From NCBI GenBank assembly GCA_002105175.1, contig MCGE01000016.1:503501-567500 (forward strand): a DNA stretch of 64,000 nucleotides. Reading direction: 5' to 3'. Positions 36,511 to 49,746 of this stretch are shown here, one piece after another (position 1 is the stretch's first letter; each line of letters opens with the position of its first letter). The stretch is from Absidia repens (Eukaryota > Mucoromycota > Mucoromycetes > Mucorales > Cunninghamellaceae). A program made the translations under genes and the position numbers. Below the pieces are notes generated by a model. That model ran no database searches. It was not told the DNA's origin and saw only the letters and a program-made list of their open reading frames with translations.

Positions 36511-38600
36511 TCATTCAGATATAAGAGAATCCATGCGACTATTGAGTGAAGCAAGAGTATTAGATAATTGGTGTAATTCCGAGGTTCGTTTCGCTATATA
36601 GTCCGTATAATCGTCTTTTATTTTCTGTGCCTAAATTCAATATAAACAATCAATCCATTTCATTGAGTACCACTCATTTCTCTTATATATGTATTCTATT
36701 CTTCTTACCTCTAATGCCATTCGGTGATTCATTTCCAGATATTCCTGTGTTTGTCGTTTTGTTTCCGCTACTTCTTGAATGGTTTTCTGATGTTCGTCCT
36801 GTAGTTTCGCCATATGAATTGATATCGTTTCACGTTTTTTGTTCATCTGAGCATGTAATTCGGTGTGAGCAATCTCCATTTCCTTGATTTTCGCTTGAAT
36901 GTTCTACAACAAAAAGGGACAGGAAAAGGAATAATCAGCCAATTGGACAGCCTCACATTGGTCACCATATTTCCTTTTCTTCTTTTTTTTTTTTTTTTTA
37001 CCGTTCTGTCGCCTGCCAGCTTGTTTAGCTTGATATCAATATCGTGTATTTTATCTTTGAGGTCCTTGATGACTGTATTCCACTGATCCATATCTGCCCA
37101 GACTTGCATGATTTCCATCTTTAGATCGTACGCCTTAGAGATAGAATTAAAGCCTTCTGATTGATAATCTCTTGTGTGAGTGAGTGCTTCCAACTTCTGT
37201 TTTTCTGATGCGGTGGCTGTTTCGATTTGCTCGATTTTCTTTTCTGCTTTTTTGATTTTCTACCGAAGACAAAAAGCAAAAGGTAAGTCCCGATTACAAA
37301 ACCACCCACTTTTGCTTCAAATGTTTCTTCTTGAATACTTTTTCTTACCGATAATATCAGGGGGTAATCAATTTCTGACCTTCTTTTCAGTGTGCGTGCC
37401 TCATTGACCATCGTTAAAACTTTGTATTGTTGGCTTTGCTATACAATAGAATACATAAAGGCTTTATTGAGCATTTGATTGTGTTTTCCATTCCAGGACC
37501 ATTTCATTCTTACCAGGGTATCCTTGAGGGCCTGTCGTTCATTTTTGACTTGGGTACGTTTATCCGTCTCCATCTTTGATGCTTCTTCCAATGGCTGTAG
37601 TGATTGTTCAAGTTCTTGAAGCTTTGCTTCCAGTTCGTGTAAAGGTGGATCAAGGTTATCTAGTTTTTCTCTATACAAACAACATTAATAGGCAGTTGAT
37701 ACTTTTATGTGATCTTACTTTCCATAGTATCCTTTTATTAATATATATATATATATATGCAACTTACTGTATTTCTCCATTTCTATGCATGATTTCATGA
37801 ATTTCATCTTGCAGTTTTTGTGTTTCCAAAAGGTTGGTTTCCTACGAATACATACGGCGGTAGACAAAAAAAAAAAAAAAAAAAAAAAAGAACGTTAATC
37901 GTAAGTTTCCATTATCCATGCTTGTATTCATCATAGTTTTGTTACCTCCTGACCAGCTTCAGCCTCGTATTCTTGCCAGCTTGGATCACAGGATTTGACA
38001 TAGTTCAGGATGACACTAAGGGTTTTTGCAACCCTCGCAGGCGTTGGGTGGGTAAGATCATTGAAGTGGAAGTCCGGAGCGCCAAGTCGGGTAAGGAATA
38101 GTTTACTGCAAATCATGGAAAACAAATTCTGGTCAAATTTGAGGTGAAGTCATACAATACACGCCATAGTTACTTACATTTTATCGAAGAGAGCCATTTC
38201 AGAGACAAGTTCCTTGGTTGTATCCTGTATCACAAAGTATTAGTATCGCTTTTCAATTGTATAGTTTAAATGAGTGTTCCATACGTACCAGTTCAGTACC
38301 AGAAGACATCTGTCCAATGTCAAGGTCGTCGTCATAAACATCATCATAGTCATCCTGTTGATCGTTTTTCTTCTGTGAGTTGTCCTCGTCAAATAAAAGT
38401 TGCAATATGATAGTATACAGTAAACACATACGATCCATCGATGGATGCAATAAATCGTGTTGTACAATTTCTAGGCCCAATTCTTGTAAACATTCAATAA
38501 TTTCATGCGTTGATAATGGAGGAGCTTCGTAGTCGATGTTAGCGGTATCAGACTGATTTATAGATGCCCGTGATTTTGTACTGAGCCGTGATTGAATCAT
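36511..38600 (-). CDS. NUF2: Kinetochore protein NUF2
   Basis: Partner of Ndc80 in the outer kinetochore. Nine exons (38600-38289, 38224-38178, 38105-37946, 37841-37768, 37670-37514, 37438-37349, 37259-37002, 36903-36709, 36630-36511) total 1413 nt, 470 residues, close to yeast (451) and human (464) Nuf2. The N-terminal CH domain shows STHEIIECLQELGLEIVQHD, HPSMDRMCLLYTIILQLLF, then FHFNDLTHPTPARVAKTLSV and ILNYVKS, the recognised Nuf2 pattern. An acidic insert (DDYDDVYDDDLDIG) sits inside the domain. From about 180 the protein is coiled coil to the end (ETQKLQDEIHEIMHRNGE and on). The start was placed at 38600 (MIQSRLSTKS), since the upstream in-frame Met at 38666 would add a Phe-rich stretch from promoter sequence. 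Introns carry poly-A/T runs (37867-37889). Confidence 0.92.
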
Positions 38601-38787
38601 GTGGTGAGAGGTGGTATTGGTGAAAAAAAAAAAAGAGAAACGAAAAAGAAATTGAGCACCATGCACGCGATAGGCGGGTCTTCAATCCATTTTTTCTTCT
38701 GGATTTAAAATGAAAAATAAGAAAACCAGTCTCTTTCTTATTTTTTTTCTTTTTTCTTTTTCCAGTTTTTAAATCAATTACTTATCA
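38601..38787. promoter_or_regulatory. Compact bidirectional promoter NUF2 / RPA49
   Basis: Only 187 bp lie between the start codons of NUF2 (minus) and RPA49 (plus). It contains A-runs next to NUF2 and a T/C-rich tract (38728-38766) next to RPA49. Both leaders and any shared control sites must fit here. Confidence 0.7.
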
Positions 38788-40295
38788 ATGGGAAAGAGAA
38801 AGCACTCTGAAACGGAAGACAAGACCTCAAGCAAACTTACTGATATCGTCTTAGCCGATCTTCCTGATCAAACTGAAGCTCCTGTATTAGGTAAGAATCC
38901 ATTTTTTGAACTATCATAATCTCGATCGGCCTGGTAATAATATATATATATATATGTTTTTAGCTACATTCCCTGGTACTCTACCTTCTTCGGAGACGAC
39001 CTTCACACCATACAAACGAAACTATGAAACAAGTGCTTCTAAGGCTAACGAAAGAGTGGTTGTAGGTGAAACTGAAAAGGTGCTTTTTACTGGTGCCAAC
39101 TTCGGTGAAAATGGTCCTCGTGATTTGCACTGCAAGTAAGTACAGTAGAAATATTTATTTAAGGTTTGACATTGAAGGGACAAAGTAACTTACCATGGCA
39201 ACTACTTATTGTTGTTTTTTTTCACGTAGATATTATCTGGGTGTCTACTCTAAGAAGGATCAACAAGTGACGGTGACGCCAACTCGAGTACTTTCTATGC
39301 GGCGTAACGTGAAAGCGTTGGCAAACATGGATACTGAAGTCATCAACAACAAAAGCTTCAAGTTACAACGGGCTAATTTGGGTATGTCATTTGGTACCGC
39401 CAAGGCGAAACAACAATTACGTGATGAAGAACGCAACATGGTCAAGGCTGAAGATATTTTGGATGAATTATCGGACGTACAACGTGAAGTGGGTGTCAAC
39501 ACTGCCAACTTACCTACACAGACCTACTTACGTGATCAAGTCAAGGGAAGCTTACCTTTGCCTAAATATAATATCGATGCCGAAGCTCCTGAAGATGTCT
39601 ATGATCTGGACAGTATTGTGACTCCCGATGAACTCAACTCTATTGACGTCAAGGAAATCCTCAAGGAAGACTCTTTGGAAGGTGTACAAAACTTGCTACC
39701 ATTCTCTCGATCCCACTTCATCAATACCAAGATCATGCAAATCATCAACTCTACTGGGAAGAAGGATCGTCACCGTCTTCGTCTTTTGATCTACTTGTCT
39801 TATCTCATGGCTTATTATTCCAGAGTCAAGCGATTCGAATTATCTGACCGTGAACGTTTGCAAAATGCTCTCAAGAACCCCCCTTCTATTATTATTCAAG
39901 GTTTGACCGATCGCTATACTGAAAATTCACAGTAAGTTAAAAAAACAGGGAGGATAAAACGGCGTAATGGAACTGGGTCATTGTTATTGATATTTCTTTT
40001 TTCTCCTGTTTCTAGCCGTACTCCACTTATGGGTGATAAGATTCTATTCTTCAGTTTTGTTATCATTCTTATTCTATCGGACTTCAAGGTCTTCCCTGAT
40101 GCGTTGGCAAAAGATCTCTCACTCAAGTCATCCAAAGCACAAACATTATTACGAAACTTGGGATGTCGCCTGGATCGCGCCAATGCTGAAGAAGTCAACA
40201 ATGCTGGTTTGGATCCTAAATCAAACTCAAAGAAGGCTGTTTTGGTGGTCCCACTCAAATTCCCTGAAATATCTAAAGGTGGCAAGTCCAAATAG
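38788..40295 (+). CDS. RPA49: RNA polymerase I subunit A49
   Basis: Pol I-specific subunit that with A34.5 forms the TFIIF-like subcomplex; it acts in the nucleolus in rRNA transcription. Four exons (38788-38890, 38964-39135, 39230-39931, 40016-40295) total 1257 nt, 418 residues (yeast Rpa49 is 415). The N-terminus is basic (MGKRKHSETEDKTSSK). The dimerisation region follows (FPGTLPSSETTFTPYKRNYE, then EKVLFTGANFGENGPRDLHC and YYLGVYSKKDQQVTV). The C-terminal tandem winged-helix region includes LPFSRSHFINTKIMQIINS, RHRLRLLIYLSYLMAYY and LGCRLDRANAEEVNNAGLD, all characteristic of the A49 family. The start gives the expected N-terminus and follows a pyrimidine tract. An AGTTAT tandem repeat begins six bases after the stop. 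Confidence 0.95.
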
Positions 40296-40300
40296 ATGGT

Positions 40301-40332
40301 AGTTATAGTTATAGTTATAGCTATAGTTATAG
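40301..40332. repeat. AGTTAT hexamer tandem repeat in RPA49 3' UTR
   Basis: Five units of AGTTAT, one with a single change (AGCTAT), directly after the stop codon. It does not match a known telomeric repeat. Confidence 0.9.
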
Positions 40333-41347
40333 TGACCTTCCCCTTCGTCGATTTTTGATCTCTTTGACATTTTAAACATCCCTTCCGACCTTTTTTTTAT
40401 ATTTTACATTGTTTATTCATCATTATATTCCATTCTTTGCATTTTTTTTATTAGTTTATATTCACCCTCTACACACTTCCTCAAACATATGTAATTCTCA
40501 TCAATGTCGAATAAAGCATCATTTGAATTTTAATATACTTTATTTTTTATACGTTAAAATTGTCTGGAAATGTGAGAATTAATGCACGGGGCTTTCTAGT
40601 AGGAATGGCAACGTTTACAAACATTTATTAAACAAAATGAAGTAGGTAGTGCTTCTTCGGTAGAATAGCAGCAACAAGGATAACTTTGAAATATTTTAGA
40701 TTTAGATGATTTGCGGCTTAATATATATAACTTTTTATTTTCCTTCAATAAAACTACATACTAATACGTTGTCAATAAAATGATTCTCTGTTATGTGTTT
40801 GCGTGTGGCCAAAAAAAAAAAAGGCTTCCCCGGAAATCGTATGGATGAAAAAGGAATCTTAACCCTGTGAGTGGTCAGCAAGAGGGTGATCGATATCAGG
40901 CGATCAACTATTTATTATTTGCAGATATCAACTTGACTGATTTTTGAACCAAACAAACAACAATAACAAACAAATATCATATAGGGTCAAATGCAGTAAA
41001 AAAAAGATAATAGTTTTATTATGTTTTTTGGTTTCAAGGAGTATGCATCATAGGATATAAAATATTTTCTTCTGTGATAAAAAAAAGTAACAAGGGGATC
41101 AATGATAATAATACTAAAAAGAAGGATAACTAATTAATTGACGATATAATGATATATGATATGCGGATAACATGGGATGGTAGGGGGTGGGATTGTGTAC
41201 AAAAAAGGAAGGGGAAGAGGGAAAAAATATAAACAGCTACGTCGTGGGAAGAAGACTACCAAATAGATAAAAAGAGAAGAGTGCGTGTATGTCGAGGGTC
41301 CATTCACAATAAAGGAAGTCTTAAAGAGAAGGAGTGAAAGGAAGAAA
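40333..41347. other. Intergenic, no gene seen
   Basis: 3' flanks of two convergent genes (RPA49 and the gene at 41348-41905). AATAAA sites occur at about 40510. No coding signal. Confidence 0.5.
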
Positions 41348-41905
41348 TCAATCGATTAAAATATGTTCCAATTCATCATCATCGGCCACCAATTCAGACA
41401 CTGTAGACATAAGGTTGGACACATCTGCATCCGATCGAAGCCAACAGAAGGAGCGGACACGTTCTAATCGTTTCAAAGCAGGCTGATTTGTTGTAGTTGT
41501 TGTTGATGGCTGACTCTCTTGACTTAGTGTTGTTAGACCAAATACAACTTCTTCTTTTGCTTCCATCAAAAGACGTTGAAGATGGATTGGCAAAGCGTAG
41601 ACATCATCGGTAATGGAGGCTTCGGCAAGATAACTCGTCATGTTAGGCGTGGTAAATAGATTGAGAAGATAAGTGTATTTAAACGGCTGGGTTTGTTCCG
41701 CCAAGTATCCAAATACGCTGTAGTTGTTAATTGAAGTCAGATCAAACGAGTCGTCTTCCATCAAGGATGTACCAAAACTATCCAGAGAAGGGCAAAAATC
41801 ACAAGTTTGATTGTAAAGATGAGAAGAGTGAGGTAGATCGCAATAGTTTGGTTGGTGGAATTTAGACTTGCTTAAATCCATATCGTTCGTATAAAGGAAA
41901 TCCAT
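41348..41905 (-). CDS. Unrecognised acidic protein
   Basis: Single-exon frame of 185 residues starting MDFLYTNDMDLSKSKF; the start is the first Met after a CT-rich, Phe-encoding leader. The protein is acidic and Ser/Thr-rich with a Cys pair (TCDFCPS), a Leu/Ile helix-prone segment (ALPIHLQRLLMEAKEEVVFG), a Thr/Gln spacer, and an acidic C-terminus (LMSTVSELVADDDELEHILI). No signal peptide or membrane helix. I know no family for it; regulatory or adaptor roles would be guesses. The mixed codon choice and clean leader make it a likely real gene. Confidence 0.6.
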   Translation of the reverse strand: MDFLYTNDMDLSKSKFHQPNYCDLPHSSHLYNQTCDFCPSLDSFGTSLMEDDSFDLTSINNYSVFGYLAEQTQPFKYTYLLNLFTTPNMTSYLAEASITDDVYALPIHLQRLLMEAKEEVVFGLTTLSQESQPSTTTTTNQPALKRLERVRSFCWLRSDADVSNLMSTVSELVADDDELEHILID

Positions 41906-42754
41906 TATTAACTGAGAAATAGAAAAAGAAGAAAGAAAATAGTAAAAAAAAAAAAAAGGAAATATATTATTCTGGGAAACCAGGACAAAAGGCGATATGT
42001 ATAATAAAAAAAAAAAAACGTCTGAGAAAAACCAGTATCCGATTTTGATTGGTGGATTAAAGCCTAGCATGATGAATCGGTAAAAAGTTTTACAGGTACA
42101 ATTTATTTTTAAAATTATTGAACGGAGGACGAATTTACAGACTCTGGCTGGAAAAATTGGGGAGGTTTTTTTTTATTTGGGTACTTCTTGGGGCAGAACC
42201 TGGGAGGTTCACGATTTTGGAAAATGCGAGATGAGCGGCATTCCAATATCTCGTTCAAAAGCCGCTTGGCAAGAGTGGCACAGCATCACAGGTTGTCAAT
42301 AGAAAAAAGTACCACGTTTTGATGTTTTATTAGAAGACCTTAGCATGTGCGCGCCAGGTTGACAAACTAGTAGTGAAAAAAAAAAATGTTACAGTCTCGA
42401 ATGTAGGATACTTGTATACGATCTAGATATGGTGTGGTTCAACAAGAATGTAAAACAAACCTTAATGGCTCAGACTTCGCAAAAAAAAAAAAAAAAATCT
42501 GCTGGGTGGCAGGGGAGGACAGTAAAGAGTAGGTTATGAAGAAATTGGGACCCATCGGCCCATTTTACACCTTAGCAGGCGGACCCCTTGAACTCAATTA
42601 GATTCAGTCTTAGGCTTTACTTTTTATTACATAATATGCAAAGTAAATAAACAGAAGGCAAAGATATATGTAGTATGGTCAGTCTAGTGGAGGCTACTTT
42701 GGGGGCACGGTTTATGCCAATTAATATTAGTAGTAAAGCTGGAATACTGTCACA
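41906..42754. other. Intergenic, no gene seen
   Basis: Upstream region of the acidic-protein gene with A-run clusters (41943-41957, 42008-42019, 42481-42497). No coding signal. Confidence 0.45.
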
Positions 42755-43850
42755 TTTCATATTATGTGACTTAGAACTGTCAACCAATTGCTAGGTATTT
42801 GGGAGGGTGGGGAAGTAGTCATAGAGGTAGCTACATGCATCGCACAACCTAAATTTAATTTTATGTTCGGTACAGCAGGAATATACTGGGAATACGAGAG
42901 GGAGAAAAGTAATCGGAGTGGGTGAATTCAAGAAAATGTGTTTAGAGGGACACTCACAAAACAGTTACAATAGCGGTATTGTTCATTATACGATGGGTCA
43001 TAGGATGGTTAATGAACGGGCATAATTTATTGAAGCAATATGGTATATACTATACTAGAAGCGTAGAGTTCATTGGATAAGGGATTTAATAGAGCAAGAA
43101 TTACGAAGGCTAAAGGTAGATCTAAAGAAGGTCAACAAGGACAACTGTAAAAAGGGATCCAATATACAATACATGGAAAGTTATAAAGAGGATATTTGTT
43201 GTTGAAACAAAGGAATAGATCTCAAAAAACGGGAACTCTTGTACAAGACATGAGAGAGATTAATGGAAAATTTTTCAATGGCGCATGTAAAAAGATATAT
43301 ATTTTATTCAAATGAAGATACAAACTATGGGCAAAGTAAGACTAAACTAAGCTAATGGAGGCTTCAAAAAGCCAACTGTTGGTGCCTTCAGATCCTGGAT
43401 CCAAAATGAAAGGGTTTCCTCATGCATCTTGTAATCCCTGAGCTGACAACCCTTCTAAACTAGTCGTGACACTAATCTAAGTCCAAAATAACCCCATTGA
43501 AGTTGAATGGTGAAGAAAACCAAATAGAAAGAGTGCGAAAAAAAAAGAAATAAATTTCACGTGTGCGGAATTTCAAACATTTTTTTTGTGGCCCTCGTCG
43601 AACTGTAGTTCTGACCAGTATACTATAATTTCCGATATTCTTCTTCATTTCGATGAAAAAAAAAAAAAAAAAAAAAAAAAAACACAATAGAAGGTTTTAG
43701 AAGGTGCTGTATTGATAGATATGGCATGGATACACACATCAGACTAGAGATATTATCCACAATAATGACGCAATTTTGTTCCCTACATTGAGACAGTAGC
43801 GGGTGATGTATCTTTTATTTGGAGTCACACACGGCCTCATAAAAAGTTTG
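42755..43850 (-). repeat. Dispersed non-coding repeat, copy D
   Basis: Longest copy. It shares with copy C the blocks AACCAATTGCT (about 42783), ATACGATGGGTCATAGGAT (about 42995) and the minus-strand core at about 43398-43446, here with one change (GAGGAAACCC). It also shares GCGGAATTTCAAAC (43565-43578) and GGCCCT..GTAGTTCTGACCA. A 27-nt A run (43656-43682) lies inside. No open frame is conserved. Confidence 0.75.
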
Positions 43851-44021
43851 TCAAGCAACTATTATAATGGGAGACATTGACTGCCACTACTTACTACTCG
43901 TGGCCCATTTTTAGCAACCCAGATTGTTCCATTTCAAGTGTGGAGCAGAAAGCGGACATTAAACTGTTAAGGATTTTTTTCCAATACTCCCAGAAAAGCG
44001 CGTTCGTTTCATTCTTTTTTC

Positions 44022-44683
44022 ATGGCTTCAAGAAGGAAACTAGTATATCTACGGATCACTCCAATAACGGTAAATTTTTTTTAAAAAAAATTGGATAGTA
44101 CTCACCTTGACCCTCCTTTTTTTTGGTGGATCCAATTGTTTGCATATGAATAGATTCTGGAAGTACTAATCTTTGTAACCTCGGACCAAATCAACTATGA
44201 TGACGCCCTTCAAGCAACTATTTTGACAACTTTATATGATGAAATATTGAAGCACTTGACTGTGATAAGTGGAAAACTAGTAACCAAGAAGCAGCATGAT
44301 TTAGAAACGTCCCGAACCATTAACCCAGGTAAGAGGTAGAGGGCGCAGCGGGAAATACGATGCTGATTTTATACTATCATGCATAAATCAGTTGCTCATA
44401 CCCTTCTGTATTTCATAGGCGGAGAATTCTCTATTTCTTATCACTTCAAATGGCTCGACACGCATCAAGCAATATTACTCAGGGTAATAGTGGTCATATC
44501 GAAATACATCAGAACATAATAGCTATTACTGACACTGCAACCATGTAGGATACCCCAGCTCAAGGCTCCAGCAAAAAGTCAAGATATAAACCGATGTCCG
44601 TTTATCCCTATCAGCTTCTAGTAAAAGTAGAAGATCCTCAGAAAGTCGAATCTCTTTACACATATTTTAGCACTGCAGTATAA
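44022..44683 (+). CDS. Unrecognised 140-residue protein, four exons
   Basis: Spliced gene with exons 44022-44069, 44154-44328, 44419-44483 and 44549-44683 (423 nt in phase, canonical GT/AG at each junction). The protein starts MASRRKLVYLRITPITILEV and contains DQINYDDALQATILTTLYDE, HLTVISGKLVTKKQHDLETS, GGEFSISYHFKWLDTHQAI and KPMSVYPYQLLVKVEDPQKV. It is mixed alpha/beta with no membrane segment or signal. The regular intron structure and protein-like sequence argue that it is real, but I do not recognise the family. Intron 1 begins with a T8A8 palindrome. It lies just downstream of repeat copy D. Confidence 0.65.
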
Positions 44684-45006
44684 CATGTAGCGTTTCCTCA
44701 ATCCCACTTCCCTTCTTCATGATAGACCCCATAGTATTTATTTACCCATTACTACTTCTCTCTTCATAGTATACTCTATCACACATCCCGAACCCCCCCT
44801 TTTCCCTGCTCATGAATACAGCAATTTATATACATATAGTCTTCTATTCTTTATCATTCATTCAAAATAATAGTAATAGTAATAAAAAGATGATTTTTAT
44901 TCATTATCAATTCAAAAATATCCTATACCCACCATACTAAGTCAAGCTAAGCTGAAATAAACTAAACTAAACCACAGAACACTTTGTTCATTTGATGTTG
45001 ATCCAA
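44684..45006. other. Intergenic, convergent 3' flanks
   Basis: About 320 bp of AT-rich DNA between convergent stop codons; contains AATAAAAAG-type signals at about 44880. Nothing else seen. Confidence 0.5.
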
Positions 45007-45369
45007 TTATAAGTATACCCCGGCGTCATCTGTTGAAGATCTTTCGTCAGCATCCTTGTTGCTAATGTATCGATTCCTAAAGGTAGCTACTGAGCTTGCC
45101 ATTTCCCTAGCTGCTGCATCATTAACCCGTTCCCGAATAACTTCAAGGGTCAAATCAATCCTCTGATCTTGCCGTTGAATCAAGTCTTTGTTTTCTTCAA
45201 TCGCTGTCGTCAAGTCAGTGTCCAGGCCCTGTGGGTCGAATTCTTTCATATCGTTGTTGGATCGTATCAAGTGCACCATGGAGTTCTGGATTTCGGGTAT
45301 TTCTGTCAGGAGTGTCTCTACTGGCATATCCCAAAGAGCCTTTTTCAAATGAGTGGTATCCAAAAGCAT
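45007..45369 (-). CDS. Small coiled-coil protein, unrecognised
   Basis: Intronless 120-residue frame starting MLLDTTHLKKALWDMPVETL. The central part (MVHLIRSNNDMKEFDPQGLD, TTAIEENKDLIQRQDQRIDL, TLEVIRERVNDAAAREMAS) is amphipathic and predicted coiled coil; the tail is polar (DADERSSTDDAGVYL). No membrane or targeting signal. It begins 114 bp downstream of the SR140 stop on the same strand, so transcripts may overlap. The pattern of a short helical protein with a conserved NxxLKE/D-like turn resembles several small eukaryotic adaptor families, but I cannot name one. Confidence 0.6.
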   Translation of the reverse strand: MLLDTTHLKKALWDMPVETLLTEIPEIQNSMVHLIRSNNDMKEFDPQGLDTDLTTAIEENKDLIQRQDQRIDLTLEVIRERVNDAAAREMASSVATFRNRYISNKDADERSSTDDAGVYL

Positions 45370-45483
45370 GATCTGATCGTGTGTCTATTTCAAAAAAAAA
45401 AAATGAAAAGAGGAAGACAGAAAGAAAAGGAAAATTGAAAGTCAGATTCTTTATTAGGGTCTGCAAAAAATAAAAAGTCTATT

Positions 45484-48631
<3,148 letters not shown>

Positions 48632-49746
48632 TGGATAAGAGATGTCTGTGAGTGTACAGTTATATGAAAAAAATAAAATAAAAAAGATAAAAAAAAAATG
48701 TGAGTGAGCGACATGAAGGAAGAAAGAGTAAAATCCTTAACTTTTTAAACGCCGATGTGCTTACCCCTCAACTTTTTTTTTGGCCACCTGCTTTGGTTCG
48801 TACCAAATGTGTCCCTGTTCATGTGCCAGTACTCATCATGTTGGCTTATATTGTATGCACTAATACTCCATTAAAATATTGGAATAGCTGCTTCTCAATA
48901 TCTACCGAGATATCCAATGCTGTAATGGCGAAACTTGTGTACTTTATATTGGATGCTTCTTCAGTATTTTTATACAACCACCCTCGATAGAAAAATGCGA
49001 AAACAAAAAAAAGATACTATTTGGTTATTTGTATAATTTGAGACTCAGCTATCATTATCGCCTCAAGTAAAAGACACTACTTCCAGACCTGATTATGAGT
49101 TATTTCATACATGAATTGCACTGACATCCTCAAAACAAAAACAGAAAACTTTCACACCGTTGTTAAGATTAAATACACGTTTTTCCTTTGAGCAGGCAAC
49201 ATTCGAGTGAATTCTATCTTGTGTTTGTTTACTGTTTTCTTTTCGATGACAATCTTAGTGTTTCATCCTTCTTTGGTCTGGCATTGCTTCATACAGATTT
49301 GGAAATATTCACCAATAGAATTAATGAAAAAGATAGAAAATAGATGGGCGAAACGAGCAGACAGCGTTATTATTGAAACCGATACACCTTTGCTTTCTTT
49401 TCACATCTTCAACTCAACAATGAAAATTTGAGATGAAAAAGATTAGATCCATGTCATTGATGCTGGGAAAAAAACAACAACAAAACAACAAAAACAATGC
49501 ACATCATCTAACTGAGATTGCTTTCGAAAACGGTATATATACAGTTATGTGTCTGTTGTTGTATAAATGGCAGCAATGTGAGATTAAAACCCCGCCGTGA
49601 TCTTTTTAAATAAAAAGGAATATTTTTTTCAATTTTCTCTTTTATTTCTTTCCTTTTCTTCTCTCTATCTATTGTGCGTGTTTTTTTTTTTTTTTTTATT
49701 TATTTTACATATATATATAATATATAATATATATATATATATATTG
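48632..49746. promoter_or_regulatory. Divergent promoter region SR140 / permease
   Basis: 1.1 kb between the two starts. No supported gene: a plus frame at 48700-48990 looks like chance. A TA-rich tract (49709-49745) directly abuts the permease ATG, preceded by a T/C-rich leader (49622-49700). Confidence 0.45.

Noticed and set aside
48700..48990. Plus-strand 96-codon frame between SR140 and the permease
   Set aside because: It has no recognisable motif, no leader and a random-looking amino-acid mix; treated as chance.
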